Source of the DNA: Oscillospiraceae bacterium | Lineage (GTDB): Bacteria > Bacillota > Clostridia > Oscillospirales > Oscillospiraceae | Length of the DNA: 64,000 nt | Reading direction: 5' to 3' | NCBI GenBank assembly: GCA_017461445.1 | Contig: JAFTXW010000005.1 | Coordinates: 1 to 64,000, forward strand | Shown: piece after piece, positions 48,995 to 58,220 of the stretch | Layout: every line of letters begins with the position of its first letter | How positions within the stretch are numbered: position 1 is the first letter of the stretch | Position numbers and translations under genes: made by a program | Notes under the pieces: model-generated | Seen by the model: the letters and a program-made list of their open reading frames with translations, nothing else | Told to the model about the DNA's origin: nothing | The model's database searches: none

Positions 48995-51900
48995 ATGAAA
49001 TTTGCAAAACGGGGCACGTTCTTGGCTTTGGTGTTGGCGGTGCTTCTGCTGTGCCTGCCGCTGACGGCCCGGGCAGAGACCAGCGACACCGGCAGTGCCG
49101 GCGATGCCGTTACCTGGACGCTGGACAGCACGGGTACACTGACGATTTCCGGCAGCGGCGAAATGACCAGCGCCCCCTGGATCACGGACTACCGGACAGT
49201 TATCAAGAAGGTGGTCATTGAGGAGGGCGTGACCAATGTTTATGGCGGTGCCTTTGAAAACTGTACCAGTTTGGCAGAGGTCTCCATACCCGGCAGTGTG
49301 ACAAGGATTGGCAGCAGTGCGTTCGATGATTGCGCGGCACTGGAAACAGTAAACCTGCCTGAGGGTGTAAAAGAAATCGGAAGCTGGGCTTTCTATGGCT
49401 GTGGGATCACTGACCTTACGATTCCCACAACAGTGGAAATTTTGGAATGGTACAGCATTAAAACAACAGTAGAAAATCTGCATATTTCTGATTTGGCCCA
49501 CTGGATTTCTTTGGATATTTATAGCTCCCAAATCACTTACCACAATGTGTATCTGAATGGCGAACTGGTGACAGATCTGGTGGTACCTGACAGCATTACC
49601 AGCATTCCTGTCAGTGCGTTCAATGATTGGGACACGCTGGAAACGGTGACAATCCCCGAGAGCGTGACCTCCATCGGCCAGTCTGCATTTTACGGCTGTG
49701 ACAATTTGCGGGAAGTAAATCTTCCCAACAGCCTTACCTCCATCACCAGTAATGTGTTTGGCTATTGTCCCAGCCTGACGAGCCTGACGCTGCCTGCAAG
49801 CGTGCTGGTGGTGAACTCCAACGCGTTCTATAGCAGTGAATGGAACTACACCAGCCCTCTGGCGGAGGTGCGGTTTATGGGCAACGCTCCCCTGATCGCT
49901 GCGGATGCGTTTACAGGTGTGACGGCAACGGTGTACTACTCCGCCAACAATGCCAGCTGGACGGAGGATATCTTCCAGGACTACGGCGGCACCATTACCT
50001 GGGTGGCCGATGATACCATCCCCGGCAGCACTGCCGGCAGCGAAGTGGTCACGGTGGACAGCGGCAATTGCGGCGACAAGGCAAGCTGGACTTTGGACAG
50101 TGCGGGTACTGTGACCATCTCTGGCAGCGGCGAAATGACTAGCAACCCCTGGATCACAGACTACCGGACGGTCATTAAGAAGGTGGTCATTGAAGAGGGC
50201 GTGACCAATGTTTATGGCGGTGCCTTTGAAAACTGTACCAGTTTGGCAGAGGTCTCCATACCCGGCAGTGTGACAAGGATTGGCAGCAGTGCGTTCGATG
50301 ATTGCGCGGCACTGGAAACGGTAAACCTGCCTGAGGGTGTAAAGGAAATCGGAAGCTGGGCTTTCTATGGCTGTGGGATCACTGACCTTACGATTCCCAC
50401 AACAGTGGAAATTTTGGAATGGTATAGCATTAAAACAACAGTAGAAAATCTGCATATTTCTGATTTGGCCCACTGGATTTCTTTGGATATTTATAGCTCC
50501 CAAATCACTTACCACAATGTGTATCTGAATGGCGAACTGGTGACAGACCTGGTGGTACCTGACAGCATTACCAGCATTCCTGTCAGTGCGTTCAATGATT
50601 GGGATACGCTGGAAACGGTGACGATCCCCGAGAGCGTGACCTCCATCGGCCAGTCTGCATTCTACGGCTGTGACAATTTGCGGGAAATAAATCTTCCCAA
50701 CAGCCTTACCTCCATCACCAGTAATGTGTTTGGCTATTGTCCCAGCCTGACGAGCCTGACGTTGCCTGCAAGCGTTCTGGTGGTGAACTCCAACGCGTTC
50801 TATAGCAGTGAATGGAACTACACCAGCCCTCTGGCGGAGGTGCGGTTTATGGGCAACGCCCCTCTGATTGCTGCGGATGCGTTTACAGGTGTGACGGCGA
50901 CGGTGTACTACTCCGCCAACAATGCCAGCTGGACAGAGGATTACTTCCAGAACTACGGCGGAACTATCACTTGGCTGCCGGACAGTGAGATCCCGGATGC
51001 CGGCGGCGTGCCGGAGGTCTACATCATTGCCAGCGGTACCTGCGGCGGCAATGTGTACTGGCAGTTGGACAGCACCGGCAAAATGCTGATCGGCACGAAT
51101 CCCTCCCTAGCCAGATCCGCAAGCTATGACATGGACGACTACGCCAGCCCCGAGGAGACCCCCTGGGCTGCCTACAGCGAGCAGATCAAGCAGGTAGTTG
51201 TGGAATCCACTGTCACCAGCGTGGGCGAAAATGCCTTCGCGGATTGCGGCAATCTGGTGGAAGTTACCATCGGCGAGGGCGTACAGGATGTGGGTGCCAG
51301 TGCCTTCTCCGGCTGCGAGAGCCTGATGCAGGTCAGCTTCCAGGGTAGTGCGCCCGCTCTTGGCGAAAACAGCTTCGCCGAGGTCAATGCCACCATCAGC
51401 TATCCCGCCGGGGACGAAAGCTGGAGCGAGGAGATCTTCGACGGCACCGGCGGCACGGTGGAGCTTCAGCCTGTGGAAACGGAGGAGCATGTCCACAGCT
51501 ATGCGGAGGAGATCACAGAGCCCAGCTGCACAGAGGATGGCTACACCACCTATACCTGCGCCGAGTGCGGCGAGAGCTATCAGGACAACTTCGTTCCCGC
51601 GGTGGGGCACAGCTGGGTGGATGGATATTGTGAAAACTGCGGCGAGGCAGATCCTGACTGGGTAGAGCCTACGGAACCGGAATGGACAGAGCCTGAGGAG
51701 CCGACTGTGCCTGAAACAGAGCCCCCGACGGAGCCCACCGTTCCGGAAACTGAGCCCCCCGAAACCACCGAGCCGGAATGCGCCCACATATATGACGCGG
51801 ACGAATGGGTCTATGACGGCGACTACCACTGGCATGAATGCGAATGCGGCCAGGTGTTCGAGCATGCATCCCACAACTTTGTGGATGCACTCACCATGGT

Positions 51901-53062
51901 CACGCCCCCTACCTGTACCGAAGAGGGGTATACCACTTACTGCTGTGAGGACTGCGGTTTCTGCTATACGGACAACCGCACGGAGCCTGCCCACAGCTGG
52001 GATGAGGGCGAGGTGCTTCAGGAGGCTACCGAGACCGTCCTGGGCATCATGCGCTATACCTGCACTGCCTGCGGTGAGGAAAAGACCGAGGTCATTCCCG
52101 TGAAGGAGCCAGAGCCCACCGAACCTGAGCCCACGGAGCCTGAGGAAGAGGCGGAGATTTACCGTTTGGCGGGCGGCAACCGGTTTGACACGGCGTTCAA
52201 GGTCGCGGATCAGATGAAGGTGGAGCTGGGTGTGGAGAAGTTCGATGCGATCATCGTAGCCTCCGGCAGTAATTTTGCGGATGCTCTGGGCGGCAGTTAT
52301 CTGTCCGCTGTGAAGAACGCGCCCATCCTGCTGAGCTATCCGGGTACCTATGACTTGCTGGCGAAGAATTACATCATTGCCAATCTGAATCCGGGTGGCA
52401 CGGTGTATATCCTGGGTGGCACCAGCGCGGTGCCTGCGTCCATGGAGGACGGGCTCGGCGGCTTCAAGGTGAAGCGTCTGGCTGGCGACGACCGTTTCGG
52501 CACCAACCTGGCCATTCTGCAGGAAGCAGGCGTTGCGGGCAAGGACATCCTGGTCTGCACAGGCATCAGCTTCGCCGACAGCCTTTCCGCTTCCGCTTCT
52601 GAACTGCCCATCCTGCTGGTGTGGAAGAATCTGTCCGAGGCACAGAAGGGCTTCCTGAGCAATTTGAACGGAAATAAGCTGTATGTCATCGGCGGCACCG
52701 GCGCGGTCAGCAAGAGCATGGAGAATCAGGTGGCCACCTACGGCGAGGTCACCAGAATCGGCGGCGGGAACCGGTTTGAGACTTCTGTGCTGATCGCGGA
52801 GGAGTTCTTTGACAGTCCAGAATCTGCGGTGCTGGCCTATGGTTTGAATTTCCCCGACGGTCTCTGCGGCGGTGGCCTGGCGGCTGCGTTGGGCGCGCCG
52901 TTGATCCTGACCATGGATAAGTTTGAGGCGGAAGCTGCGGACTATGTCCAGGCAAAGAACATTGCCAACGGCTATGTGCTGGGCAGCAGTGGGCTGGTTT
53001 CCGACAAGGCTGTTCGGACGATCTTTGCACTGGAAGCAGATGCAGAGATATCTCAGAAATAA
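48995..53062 (+). CDS. Secreted BspA-type LRR protein with tandem-duplicated repeat block and three CWB2 repeats
   Basis: A 1355-residue surface protein. The signal peptide ends near TARAET. Two nearly identical 324-residue LRR_5 blocks follow (about 35-355 and 360-680), each from WTLDS to WTED with GG(T)ITW. Then come a shorter LRR block, two Cys-x2-Cys modules separated by Glu-Pro-Thr linkers, a third Cys pair (CTACG), and three CWB2 repeats (RLAGGNRFDTA, RLAGDDRFGTN, RIGGGNRFETS) to the end at EISQK. ATG 48995 has GGAG at about 6 nt; ATG 48983 is the alternative. The role is probably adhesion. Its 3' end resembles the three CWB2 fragments found nearby. Confidence 0.92.
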   Translation: MKFAKRGTFLALVLAVLLLCLPLTARAETSDTGSAGDAVTWTLDSTGTLTISGSGEMTSAPWITDYRTVIKKVVIEEGVTNVYGGAFENCTSLAEVSIPGSVTRIGSSAFDDCAALETVNLPEGVKEIGSWAFYGCGITDLTIPTTVEILEWYSIKTTVENLHISDLAHWISLDIYSSQITYHNVYLNGELVTDLVVPDSITSIPVSAFNDWDTLETVTIPESVTSIGQSAFYGCDNLREVNLPNSLTSITSNVFGYCPSLTSLTLPASVLVVNSNAFYSSEWNYTSPLAEVRFMGNAPLIAADAFTGVTATVYYSANNASWTEDIFQDYGGTITWVADDTIPGSTAGSEVVTVDSGNCGDKASWTLDSAGTVTISGSGEMTSNPWITDYRTVIKKVVIEEGVTNVYGGAFENCTSLAEVSIPGSVTRIGSSAFDDCAALETVNLPEGVKEIGSWAFYGCGITDLTIPTTVEILEWYSIKTTVENLHISDLAHWISLDIYSSQITYHNVYLNGELVTDLVVPDSITSIPVSAFNDWDTLETVTIPESVTSIGQSAFYGCDNLREINLPNSLTSITSNVFGYCPSLTSLTLPASVLVVNSNAFYSSEWNYTSPLAEVRFMGNAPLIAADAFTGVTATVYYSANNASWTEDYFQNYGGTITWLPDSEIPDAGGVPEVYIIASGTCGGNVYWQLDSTGKMLIGTNPSLARSASYDMDDYASPEETPWAAYSEQIKQVVVESTVTSVGENAFADCGNLVEVTIGEGVQDVGASAFSGCESLMQVSFQGSAPALGENSFAEVNATISYPAGDESWSEEIFDGTGGTVELQPVETEEHVHSYAEEITEPSCTEDGYTTYTCAECGESYQDNFVPAVGHSWVDGYCENCGEADPDWVEPTEPEWTEPEEPTVPETEPPTEPTVPETEPPETTEPECAHIYDADEWVYDGDYHWHECECGQVFEHASHNFVDALTMVTPPTCTEEGYTTYCCEDCGFCYTDNRTEPAHSWDEGEVLQEATETVLGIMRYTCTACGEEKTEVIPVKEPEPTEPEPTEPEEEAEIYRLAGGNRFDTAFKVADQMKVELGVEKFDAIIVASGSNFADALGGSYLSAVKNAPILLSYPGTYDLLAKNYIIANLNPGGTVYILGGTSAVPASMEDGLGGFKVKRLAGDDRFGTNLAILQEAGVAGKDILVCTGISFADSLSASASELPILLVWKNLSEAQKGFLSNLNGNKLYVIGGTGAVSKSMENQVATYGEVTRIGGGNRFETSVLIAEEFFDSPESAVLAYGLNFPDGLCGGGLAAALGAPLILTMDKFEAEAADYVQAKNIANGYVLGSSGLVSDKAVRTIFALEADAEISQK
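49105..50962 (+). repeat. Tandem duplication, 972-bp period, inside the LRR gene
   Basis: Sequence from about 49105 recurs 972 bp (324 codons) later. Over the core (PWITDYR to NASWTED) the two protein copies differ at only a position or so (for example REV to REI), while silent changes such as ACAGTT/ACGGTC are visible. This indicates a fairly recent duplication or ongoing gene conversion in a surface-exposed domain. Confidence 0.92.
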
Positions 53063-53073
53063 TAACATTCCCC

Positions 53074-53101
53074 AACGCCCAGCCGGAATAGGCTGGGCGT
53101 T
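53074..53101 (+). terminator. Terminator after the LRR/CWB2 gene
   Basis: AACGCCCAGCC-GGAATA-GGCTGGGCGTT then TCC. The stem is 11 bp and perfect; the same arms are used by the terminator at 42765. Confidence 0.75.
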
Positions 53102-53107
53102 TCCATG

Positions 53108-53137
53108 TTGACAGAAGCTGGGGAGGGATAATATAAT
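53108..53137 (+). promoter_or_regulatory. Promoter of the composite pseudogene
   Basis: TTGACA (53108-53113), 18-bp spacer, TATAAT (53132-53137), both boxes at consensus. The gene it drives is broken. Confidence 0.7.
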
Positions 53138-53171
53138 TATTGGGAAAGAAATATGAAAGCTGGAGGAAGTT

Positions 53172-54633
53172 ATGAGAAAAAGAGTAATCTCCCTGCTGCT
53201 GGCTCTCGTGCTGCTCCTGCCGATGGTGCCCGTTGGAGCGCAGGCGGCAGAGAAAGACGAATTAAAAAAGTCTATTACGGAGCAGTATGACGCTTACGCT
53301 GCATCCATTGCCCAGCCCAATGCCGACGAGGCAGCCATCAGGCAGCTGCTGAACCATTCCATCGACTATCCGGGGCAGACACTGGTCATGGATGAAAGCG
53401 ACCCGCTCACAGCATCGATATTTCAGTCTGCCCTGTTTCGGAATTTTATGATCAAGACGCTGGATGCGGCTGTGAACAAGAGCATCGATGAAAATGCGGA
53501 TAAGCTTTTGATAGGCAGCGAGGGCATTGGCTGGCACGACTACACACTGCGCTATCAAGGAAATTACTATGAATACAATGAATCGCAGACCCATAAAGAC
53601 GACATTCTTAAGGGCAATCTGTTTCCCTCTACCGTATTCGAAGGAACTTCCAATGCTCACGACAAAGCCATGATCCTTGTCGTTGGCGGTATGACCTGCC
53701 GCATACATCGCTAATTGCCGAAACCTTCTTTGAGAAGCCTGATTCCGCTGTGCTGGCCTATGCCTGGAATTACCCGGATGGATTGTGTGGCGGGGCGTTG
53801 GCTTCTACGATGGATGCACCTTTGATCCTGACCATGACGGGTTACGAAAGTCAGGCGGGGGAGTATGTCCAAAGCCATGGCATTTCCAAAGGTACTATTT
53901 TGGGCGGTGTGGGATTGATTTCGGATGATTCTGTCTGCGCCATCTATGCGATCCATACCCTGCGGGATATGGCCATGGTCTACCATAACGCCACCAACTT
54001 CGGCTATCAGAAGGTGGAATACACCCAGGAGGATCTGGAAGACTGGTACGAGGTTATCTGGGCAGGCTGACAGGAGGAACTGAACCGGGATGTGGACGGC
54101 GGCGGGACGGTGGATACCGTGTCCCTGGGCTTTATCCCCATATCTGGACGGTGAGCACCGGGAATAAGCTGGGCGGCGCAGACTGCCCCGCCGGCCTGTG
54201 CATAGGTGCAAACGCGGATTACCCCAACATGTTCGTGGCCTCCATGATCGGCCGGGGCTGGTATGCCGACAAGCTGGTGGCAGTGAATTCCCCTGCCATT
54301 GACTATGCCACCCAGAACGGTGTTGCTTTGGCCCAGCCTACCACAAAGGCGGAGCTTTACCACACCGACAATGTTCACTATCTCCAGGTGGCCTACAACG
54401 CTATGGGTGCGGATATTGTCGAAAATCTGCTGGATTACCTGCGGGGTACCGACGAGACGGTTACCTTCCGGCTGATGCGCACCAACGGAAATGAGGAGAT
54501 CCCCGATTCTGTTACTCTGACCGATGGGCAGGAGCTGATGGTGATCCCTCTGGTGGAGCCGATCACTACCGATGATCTGACCTTCGAGCTCAGCGGCACG
54601 GGCGCCCTGACCATTAAGCGGGGGGGATACTAA
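53172..54633 (+). pseudogene. Composite broken gene for a secreted protein, possibly SGNH/sialate-esterase-like at the end
   Basis: It begins as a real exported protein (signal peptide to QAAEK, GGAGG ribosome site) and stays open to 53714, but from about 53705 the DNA is a piece of a CWB2 gene in another frame. After that piece, several frames are interrupted by stops near 54068 and 54150. The last open part (54151-54633) has ADCPAGLCIGANADYPNMF and YHTDNVHYLQVAYNAMGADI. The DNVHYLQVAYN block resembles the catalytic Asp-x2-His region of sialate O-acetylesterase-type SGNH hydrolases. Whether front and back were ever one gene cannot be told. Confidence 0.6.
53705..53950 (+). pseudogene. CWB2 gene fragment 3, inserted in the composite pseudogene
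   Basis: In the frame open to 54070, TSLIAETFFEKPDSAVLAYA continues through LCGGALASTMDAPLILTM and GTILGGVGLISDDSV, i.e. most of the third CWB2 repeat, joined to unrelated sequence on both sides. The front junction is near 53705, the rear near 53945. It is closest to the other fragments (for example YESQAGEYVQSHG against YESQAEEYVQSFG in fragment 2). Confidence 0.8.
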
Positions 54634-54646
54634 CCCATAACAGAAA

Positions 54647-54691
54647 AGGAGCATCCCCGGCGGTTTTGCCGATGGGATGCTCCTGTTTTTT
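54647..54691 (+). terminator. Long-stem terminator, copy 2
   Basis: AGGAGCATCCC-(16)-GGGATGCTCCT followed by GTTTTTT. It is the same stem and loop as at 43203-43246, with related bases just upstream (CATAACA). Confidence 0.9.
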
Positions 54692-54872
54692 GTGCCCTTC
54701 CGCGAATGCCTGTGGGATATTGTTATTTTTACCAAAAACCTACCCATCTTTTTGGGAGCGGCTTTGTAAAAATGACACCCGCTTAAAAAACACCCCATTC
54801 TTTGGGAAACCCCGCGATGCTAAAATATTCCCAGAACCCCCGGAAGAGGGAAAAATGAAAGGAGAAAATACT

Positions 54873-56267
54873 ATGAAAAAACTGATTTGCCTGCTCCTGG
54901 CTATGGTCATGGTTCTGTCTCTGGTTGCCTGCGGCTCCAACGACACCGGCAAGACCCCTGCCAACGACAATAAGGAGCCCGTTGCAAGCGACAACAACAA
55001 TGAACAGACCGCAGAGAAGATCGTTGTCTGGACCCTGGCCAACGACCTGAAGCAGTTTGCGGAGAAGTACAAGGAAGACACCGGCCGTGAGGTCGAGGTC
55101 GTCGTGTTCGACTCTGCCGACTACGCCACCAAGATCATGCAGACCCTGGGTGCCCAGAGCAAGGATCTGGACATCTTCGTGGGCGAGCCCCAGATGCTGC
55201 CCAACTTCTTCGAGGCCGGCTTTGCCGCTGACCTGAGCAAGCTGGAAAGCGATGTTGCCGAAAAGCTGGTTGGCTATACCTACCAGGCCGGCCAGGATGT
55301 GGACGGCACCCTGCGCGCCGTTTCCTATCAGGCCTGCCCCGGCTCCGTCATCTACCGCCGCGACCTGGCCATCGAGGTCTTCGGCACTGACGATCCCGCT
55401 GCCATCGGCGAGAAGTTCGCCACCTTCAATGCCATCGCTGAGACCGCGGCTGAGCTGGATGCCGCTGGCTACAAGATCTTCGGCGATACCGGCGCACTGC
55501 GTTGGTTCTCCACCAACTCCAACCCCTGGGTCAATGAGAACAACGAGATTATCGTTGACCAGGACCGTCTGGACTACTTCGATGCCGCTGTTGAGCTGTA
55601 TCAGAAGAACTACGTTGCCCACGCTTCCGAGTGGTCTGCTCCCTGGTACTCCTCCATGGCCGGCCCCCTGCCCGTGCTGACCCCCGATACCAACGTTTGG
55701 GATCTGACCGGCGACGGCCTGGCAGAGGACATTGCCAACGGTGCCGAGACTACCCAGGTCTTCTCCTACGTCATGCCCTCCTGGGGTGCTCTGATCATCC
55801 GTGACAACGCTGCTGACAACAAGGGCAAGTTCGGTATCTGCTCCGGCGCGTCCAGCTTCTTCGGCGGCGGCACCTTCCTGGCTGTCAACGAGTTCTCCGA
55901 CAAGAAGGACGCAGCCATTGACTTCATCGAGTACTGCACCCTGAATAACGACACCGCCCAGTGGTGGCTGGAGACCTCCAACGGCGACGTGGTCTCCAAC
56001 AAGGAAGTCCTGGCTGCCAACGCCGACTACCAGAACGAGTCCTTCGGCAACCAGAACACCTATGGCTTCTATCTGGAAGAGATGGAAAACATCGACTACA
56101 GCCTGATCACCGGCTATGATGATGCCTGCAAGGAAGCTTTCGGCGCAGCCATCGTGTCCGTCCAGAAGGGCGAGACCACTAAGGAAGAGGCTCTGAAGGA
56201 GTTCTACACCGTGGTTACCACCCAGTTCCCCGAGCTGGTCATCCCCGCTGACGCACCCATCAACTGA
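54873..56267 (+). CDS. Sugar ABC transporter solute-binding lipoprotein
   Basis: A 464-residue family 1 binding protein. Signal LSLVACGS puts the lipid on Cys20; an Asn/Asp-rich linker follows. The body starts KIVVWTLANDLKQFAEKY and has the usual two-lobe pattern, with QMLPNFFEAGFAADLSKL and SSFFGGGTFLAVNEFSDKKDAAIDFIEY. It would capture an oligosaccharide outside and hand it to the two permeases encoded next. AAAGGAG lies before the ATG; a possible extended -10 promoter (TGCTAAAAT) is at 54818-54826. The sugar is unknown. The region 54692-54872 otherwise shows nothing. Confidence 0.9.
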   Translation: MKKLICLLLAMVMVLSLVACGSNDTGKTPANDNKEPVASDNNNEQTAEKIVVWTLANDLKQFAEKYKEDTGREVEVVVFDSADYATKIMQTLGAQSKDLDIFVGEPQMLPNFFEAGFAADLSKLESDVAEKLVGYTYQAGQDVDGTLRAVSYQACPGSVIYRRDLAIEVFGTDDPAAIGEKFATFNAIAETAAELDAAGYKIFGDTGALRWFSTNSNPWVNENNEIIVDQDRLDYFDAAVELYQKNYVAHASEWSAPWYSSMAGPLPVLTPDTNVWDLTGDGLAEDIANGAETTQVFSYVMPSWGALIIRDNAADNKGKFGICSGASSFFGGGTFLAVNEFSDKKDAAIDFIEYCTLNNDTAQWWLETSNGDVVSNKEVLAANADYQNESFGNQNTYGFYLEEMENIDYSLITGYDDACKEAFGAAIVSVQKGETTKEEALKEFYTVVTTQFPELVIPADAPIN

Positions 56268-56277
56268 TCCTTCATCC

Positions 56278-56308
56278 GCAGGGCGGAGCGGAATCCGCTC
56301 CGCCCTGC
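56278..56308 (+). promoter_or_regulatory. Stem-loop between binding protein and permease genes
   Basis: GCAGGGCGGAGCGG-AAT-CCGCTCCGCCCTGC, a perfect 14-bp stem without a T-run. In such operons a stem here usually protects the binding-protein mRNA or partly stops transcription, giving more binding protein than permease. Confidence 0.7.
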
Positions 56309-56373
56309 ATCACGTTTTGCCCCCGGTTTCAGGCCAGGGCAACAGACTATCTTTCAGAAAGGCGGGTATTCCC

Positions 56374-57318
56374 ATGGCAATCAAGACCCGACGGCCCGCA
56401 GGGGAAAAGCTGAAGAGCAGAAACAGCAATTTGAAGAATGTGAATAACTATGGCTACCTGTTCTGTCTGCCCTTTGTGATCGCGTTCGTTGTATTCAATA
56501 TCTATCCGGTATTCCGCACCTTCCAGATGAGCCTGATGAATTACAAGGGCTTCGGCAAGGAGACCTTCATCGGCTTCCAGAATTATATCCGCGCGTTCAA
56601 GGATGTCCTGTTCCGGGAATCCTTTGTCAATACGCTGAAAATGTGGGGCCTGAACATTGTCCTCCAGCTGGGACTGGCACTGCTTCTGACCATCATTTTC
56701 AACGACATCAAGTACCGTATGCGGGGACTGAGCATCTTCCGCGCCATCTTCTATCTGCCCAATCTGATCGCCTGTACTTCCGTTGCTTTCCTGTTCAAGA
56801 CGCTGCTTGACTGGAAGTATGGCAGCTTCAATCAGGTGCTGATGGATCTGGGCATCATCTCCGAGCAGATCAACTGGCTGAAGGGCGAGGCCGGAACGGC
56901 CCAGGCCGTTGTGGGCGTTGTAGGTGCCTGGATGTGGTTCGGCAACAGCTTTATCATGCTGATGGCGGGCGTGCAGGGTATCAACGCTTCCTATTTTGAG
57001 GCGGCCTATATTGACGGTGCCAACCGCTGGCAGGTGTTCTCCAAGATCACTATGCCGCTACTGCGGCCCATTATGCTGTATGTGGCAGTCACCAGCCTGA
57101 TTGGCGGCCTGCAGCTGTTTGATATTCCCTATCTGATCTCCGGCACCACCGGCGATCCCGGCAGATCGCTGGTCACCGCGGTCTTCTACCTGTATAATAC
57201 GGCCTTTAAGAACAATCAGATGGGCTATGCGGCGGCACTTGCCTTTGTGCTGTTCCTGATCATCTCCGTATTCTGCGGTATCGCCTTCAAGCTCATGAAC
57301 CGGAAGGAGGATGACTGA
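56374..57318 (+). CDS. Sugar ABC transporter permease (MalF/LacF type)
   Basis: A 314-residue permease with six hydrophobic helices. The ATPase-contact EAA loop reads EAAYIDGANRWQVFSKITMPLL (EAA..DGA....F..I..P). The N-terminus is basic and cytoplasmic. ATG 56374 follows an AAAGGCGGG site; the longer frame has none. It pairs with the next permease to form the channel. No cognate ATPase gene lies in the window, so a shared MsmK-type ATPase elsewhere is likely. Confidence 0.9.
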   Translation: MAIKTRRPAGEKLKSRNSNLKNVNNYGYLFCLPFVIAFVVFNIYPVFRTFQMSLMNYKGFGKETFIGFQNYIRAFKDVLFRESFVNTLKMWGLNIVLQLGLALLLTIIFNDIKYRMRGLSIFRAIFYLPNLIACTSVAFLFKTLLDWKYGSFNQVLMDLGIISEQINWLKGEAGTAQAVVGVVGAWMWFGNSFIMLMAGVQGINASYFEAAYIDGANRWQVFSKITMPLLRPIMLYVAVTSLIGGLQLFDIPYLISGTTGDPGRSLVTAVFYLYNTAFKNNQMGYAAALAFVLFLIISVFCGIAFKLMNRKEDD

Positions 57319-57319
57319 T

Positions 57320-58162
57320 ATGACACTGGCAAAGGTAAAGCATAAGAGTGTCAAGAGCCTGCTGTACCTCTTTCTGATCCTGCTGTCCACCGTTTGCTTC
57401 GCGCCCTTCTGGATGATGATCATCAATGCCACCCGCAGCGGCAATGAGATCATGACAGGCTTCTCCATGCTGCCCGGTTCCAGCCTGACAACCAACTGGG
57501 AAGTGGTTGCCCGCAATGTGGATCTGGGCAGGGGCTTCGTGAACAGCCTGTTCATCGCCATCTGCAATACGGCCCTGGTCTCCTACTTCTCCGCCCTGAC
57601 GGCCTACGGCTTGGCCTTCTATAAGTTCCGGGGCAATAAGGTGATCTTCACCGCACTGCTGATCTTTATGATGGTGCCCTCTCAGCTGAGTATGCTGGGC
57701 TTCTACGACCTGTGCAATAAGATGCACCTGATCGACAGCTACTGGCCTCTGATCCTGCCCAGCATCGCAAGTCCCTCTACGGTGTTCTTCCTGCGGCAGT
57801 ATATTCTGTCTGTCATGCCCCGGTCGGTGCTGGAAGCACCCCGGATCGACGGCGCGGGCGAGCTGGCCATCTTCCACCGCATTGCCCTGCCCATCATGGC
57901 TCCCGGTATTGCCACCATGGCCATCGGTGCCTTCATCGGCAGCTGGAACAGCTATCTGCTGCCCATGCTGATCATCAACACGCCCGCGAAGCGGACGCTG
58001 CCGGTCATGGTGGCGGAGCTGAACGCGGTGCGGGACATCACCACCAACCTGGGTGCGTCCTATCTGGCGGTCGCCATCTCGGTGGTTCCCATCATGATCG
58101 CGTTCTGCTTCTTCTCGAAGTACATCATCAGCGGCATTTCCGCCGGCAGTGTAAAAGAATAA
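57320..58162 (+). CDS. Sugar ABC transporter permease (MalG/LacG type)
   Basis: A 280-residue partner permease with six hydrophobic helices and the EAA-type loop EAPRIDGAGELAIFHRIALPIMAPG. It starts MTLAKVKHKSVKSLLYLFLI. ATG 57320 is chosen because GGAAGGAGG (57302-57310) abuts the alternative ATG at 57311. It lies 1 nt after the first permease stop, so the two are made together. Confidence 0.9.
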   Translation: MTLAKVKHKSVKSLLYLFLILLSTVCFAPFWMMIINATRSGNEIMTGFSMLPGSSLTTNWEVVARNVDLGRGFVNSLFIAICNTALVSYFSALTAYGLAFYKFRGNKVIFTALLIFMMVPSQLSMLGFYDLCNKMHLIDSYWPLILPSIASPSTVFFLRQYILSVMPRSVLEAPRIDGAGELAIFHRIALPIMAPGIATMAIGAFIGSWNSYLLPMLIINTPAKRTLPVMVAELNAVRDITTNLGASYLAVAISVVPIMIAFCFFSKYIISGISAGSVKE

Positions 58163-58163
58163 C

Positions 58164-58192
58164 GTGCAAATCCACGCAAAATGTGCTATGCT
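58164..58192 (+). promoter_or_regulatory. Promoter of the second binding protein/two-component unit
   Basis: GTGCAA (58164-58169), 17-bp spacer ending TGTGC (extended -10), TATGCT (58187-58192). It begins right at the permease stop codon. Confidence 0.6.
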
Positions 58193-58220
58193 AAGAATAG
58201 AACATAGAGGAGGCTTTCTT

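Noticed and set aside
49105..50962. Repeats considered as a CRISPR-like or satellite array
   Set aside because: The repeat unit is 972 bp, stays in frame and encodes LRR protein; there are no short repeats with unique spacers.
53172..53714. Intact 180-residue secreted protein
   Set aside because: The last residues come from CWB2-derived DNA read in a wrong frame, so the natural end of the gene is missing.
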